64,000 nt of DNA, from NCBI RefSeq assembly GCF_020035535.1, contig NZ_CP083349.1:744001-808000 (forward strand). Reading direction: 5' to 3'. The stretch is from Ensifer adhaerens (GTDB lineage Bacteria > Pseudomonadota > Alphaproteobacteria > Rhizobiales > Rhizobiaceae). The notes beneath the pieces were generated by a model. That model was not told the DNA's origin. It ran no database searches and saw only the letters and a program-made list of their open reading frames with translations. How positions within the stretch are numbered: the first letter of the stretch is position 1; every line of letters starts with the position of its first letter. Shown here piece by piece: positions 62,561 to 64,000 of this stretch. A program made the translations under genes and the position numbers.

Positions 62561-62902
62561 CTAGAGGCGCGTCCAGGTCTGCGACTTGCAGAGCACTTTC
62601 AGGACGCAGCCCTTCATCTTCAGCGAATTGCCGTCGACGGAGCCCGAACCGCTATAGGTCTTGTCGGTATCGGGATCGGTAATTTCGCCCGAATAGCTGC
62701 CATCGGTGCCGGAAAGATTGCCGATGCGCTTGCCGGCATGCTTGCCGGTCTTCAGCGTCACGCAGAAGGCGCCGCCACAAGGGGCAATCTCCGCGGTCGC
62801 TCCGCTTGCTGTCTTCCAGTTGCCGACGATCGATTCTGCCGCTGCCGCCGTCCCGGCAATGCCAAGGGCGAGTGTCGCGGTCATGAGCAAGGTACGTAAC
62901 AT
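62561..62902 (-). CDS. DUF2147 domain exported protein
   Basis: A 113-residue secreted protein. The signal peptide (about residues 1-22, ending AAAAE) is followed by the DUF2147 beta-barrel: SIVGNWKTASGATAEIAPCG, FCVTLKTG and the final LKVLCKSQTWTRL. Four cysteines could form two disulfides. The family is lipocalin-like and exported; some members are linked to envelope or stress responses. The ATG at 62902 follows CTGGAGGACTGG, deciding the start although the frame is open to 63070. Confidence 0.88.
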   Translation of the reverse strand: MLRTLLMTATLALGIAGTAAAAESIVGNWKTASGATAEIAPCGGAFCVTLKTGKHAGKRIGNLSGTDGSYSGEITDPDTDKTYSGSGSVDGNSLKMKGCVLKVLCKSQTWTRL

Positions 62903-63496
62903 TCCAGTCCTCCAGATCGAGACCGCCGACGTGGTCCGCTCCGTCGGCTGTTCTTGAGATGTCCCTGTGGGCAAAGGCAGCTCCTCACCGCCGCGCGCAA
63001 GATAGCTTACGCGCACGTAAAGGTAAACAAGCCCTGCGGCGGCTTCCGATGCTTTTCTGGCTCGTTTCAAGCCGGTCGAAATCTAGGAAATCTTGGCGCC
63101 TCCGCCACCGTCGATCTTTTCGTGGTTAGCGTTTGGTTGAAATCGGCAGTTGAATTTTTCGTAAATTTTGAAGCGAATGCGCCGGATTCCCGGACTTCTG
63201 ATGTTTAACAAAAACTCAAGTTTACCAAGCGTTTGAACTTTGTTTGTCGCAAATTAAGCATGCATTTTAAGCGCGCATTGAAAGCCCTGCTGCATATTGG
63301 AGCCATAAGACGAGCGGACAAAAACGCTCCGACAAACCACCGAAGACGACGCCGCAAAAAGATGGTGCGCTTCGGAAAGGCCCGCAAAGAGGCAAGGTCG
63401 AACAGGGACCAAAACAAGTGCTGATCTGGAGCATGGCTCGCCCGAAACGGGCGGGCCGCTTCGGAAAAACCAACCAGGCAAAACAGGGACAAGACA
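62903..63496. other. Long intergenic region before the Sel1-like gene
   Basis: About 590 bases. The part 63170-63270 is AT-rich and promoter-like. The part 63290-63496 is purine-rich and probably the untranslated leader of the gene at 63497, with a stable hairpin at 63435 and a direct repeat of CGCTTCGGAAA (63369 and 63457). Open frames on the minus strand overlap the Sel1-like gene and lack features, so they are not called. Confidence 0.5.
63435..63457 (+). other. Stable hairpin in the leader of the Sel1-like gene
   Basis: GGCTCGCCCG (63435) pairs with CGGGCGGGCC (ending 63457) around an AAA loop, with one G-T pair. It is 40 bases before the start codon. There is no T tract, so it is more likely a leader structure than a terminator. 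Confidence 0.5.
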
Positions 63497-63763
63497 ATGG
63501 CACGCTTTGATATGCAGATTGCTTCGGATGCCGCGATGGGTGGTGACAACCAGGCGGAAATCTTCTGTGAAATGGGCCTCGCCTATGCAACGGGCCACGG
63601 CCGTCCGGTCGATCTCGTCGCCGCCCACAAGTGGCTGAACATCGCTGCGATCAAGGGCTGCGACCGCGCCGTCGACCTGCGTGCCGATCTGGCAATGACG
63701 ATGAGCAAGGCAGACCTTGCAGCAGCGCTGCGCGCCGCTCGCGAATGGATGACCGTTCACTGA
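63497..63763 (+). CDS. Small Sel1-repeat-like protein
   Basis: An 88-residue protein. Residues 18-60 match one Sel1/TPR-like repeat: QAEIFCEMGLAYATGHGRPV and then DLVAAHKWLNIAAIKGCDRA. The remaining part is an amphipathic helix (DLAAALRAAREWM). No signal peptide is seen. The ATG is preceded by CAGGGACAAG. Single-repeat proteins of this length are common in rhizobia; they may act in protein interactions. The long leader suggests post-transcriptional control. Confidence 0.83.
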   Translation: MARFDMQIASDAAMGGDNQAEIFCEMGLAYATGHGRPVDLVAAHKWLNIAAIKGCDRAVDLRADLAMTMSKADLAAALRAAREWMTVH

Positions 63764-63771
63764 ACGAATGA

Positions 63772-63792
63772 GGCGGCCGCCGATCGGCCGCC
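63772..63792 (+). terminator. Hairpin after the Sel1-like gene
   Basis: GGCGGCCG (63772) and CGGCCGCC (ending 63792) form a perfect 8-base stem, nine bases beyond the stop. No T tract follows, so termination is only probable. Confidence 0.5.
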
Positions 63793-63821
63793 GGCCGAAC
63801 GACCGGAATCTGAAAGCTGGA

Positions 63822-64000
63822 TCAGGCCAGCTTTTTCAGAACCTCGGGAAGGGCGGCCTCAAGCAGGTCCATCTCCACTTCCGGTCCCGTGCTGATGCGG
63901 ATGCAGCGGTTCAGGGGCGCCACGCCCGGCATCCGGATGAATATGCCATGGTCGCTCATCAGGGTATCGACGATCGCACGGGCATGGACCGCATCCCGGC
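63822..64000 (-). CDS. hisC: Histidinol-phosphate aminotransferase, C-terminal fragment
   Basis: The last 59 codons of an aminotransferase, cut by the window edge on its 5' side. Read on the minus strand it gives RDAVHARAIVDTLMSDHGIF, then IRMPGVAPLNRCIRISTGPE and VEMDLLEAALPEVLKKLA. The RxxPG...RISTGPEVEM end, with the conserved Arg that binds the substrate carboxylate/phosphate side, is typical of HisC. Another class I/II aminotransferase cannot be excluded from this fragment alone. Confidence 0.75.
   Translation of the reverse strand, partial: RDAVHARAIVDTLMSDHGIFIRMPGVAPLNRCIRISTGPEVEMDLLEAALPEVLKKLA

Noticed and set aside
1..64000. CRISPR array, prophage, insertion sequence or defence island
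   Set aside because: No regularly spaced repeats, transposase, integrase, capsid, toxin-antitoxin or restriction genes are seen; the window reads as core chromosome.

Overview
The window looks like a stretch of core chromosome from an alphaproteobacterium of the Rhizobiaceae, closest in gene content and order to Sinorhizobium/Ensifer. The support is a GC-rich sequence, tightly overlapping (ATGA or GTGA) operon junctions, and several rhizobial hallmarks: mucR (Ros/MucR zinc finger), feuN-feuP-feuQ, the cycHJKL (ccmIEFH) cytochrome c maturation operon followed by degP, glnE next to a PleC-type kinase, and many small rhizobial proteins of unknown function. I see no tRNA, rRNA, CRISPR array, insertion sequence, integrase or prophage gene. 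The species assignment is an inference from memory of gene content, not from a search.

Layout. 1-5.5 kb: a seven-gene Mrp/Mnh/Pha-type Na+(K+)/H+ antiporter operon, its first gene cut by the window edge. 5.9-8.4 kb: mucR, sufE and two hypothetical genes. 9.1-16 kb: a PdhS-like histidine kinase, a peptidoglycan-binding protein, DUF1491, a MerR-type regulator broken by a frameshift, DUF2336, an SH3 protein and small proteins, with two near-consensus CtrA boxes. 16.2-20.7 kb: a DUF1214/DUF1254 pair, a class A penicillin-binding protein, a cysteine-cluster protein and an MmcQ/YjbR protein. 20.9-31 kb: a 46-residue small gene, feuNPQ, a lipoprotein, ccmI-E-F-H and degP. 31.2-41.7 kb: an OmpR-type two-component pair, glnE, pleC and pepN. 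42-55 kb: transporters (two EamA, one MFS, a betaine/choline-type ABC binding protein with its permease), two small minus-strand genes, a uracil-DNA glycosylase, a short Hsp70, ETF-ubiquinone oxidoreductase, an Asp-nucleophile alpha/beta hydrolase divergent from an ABATE/CGNR regulator, and an Lrp regulator. 55.2-59.7 kb: a lipid kinase, a GT39-like glycosyltransferase, a GT2 polyprenyl-phosphate glycosyltransferase and a flippase-like membrane protein. 59.7-64 kb: AMP nucleosidase, YnfA, three small or exported proteins, a Sel1-like protein and the C-terminus of HisC.

How the genes fit together. Much of the window concerns the cell envelope and its sensing: ion homeostasis (Mrp), osmotic/periplasmic signalling (FeuNPQ), periplasmic quality control (DegP), peptidoglycan synthesis (PBP1A), and a probable lipid-glycosylation module. 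Cell-cycle control is also visible: a PleC-type kinase with a CtrA-like box in its promoter, and a second PdhS-like kinase. The most interesting leads are the GT39/GT2/flippase/lipid-kinase block, five minus-strand small genes, the frameshifted MerR regulator, the CtrA-like boxes, a LiuR-like operator before the ETF-ubiquinone oxidoreductase gene, and an intergenic palindromic repeat family. No clearly new defence or mobile system is present.
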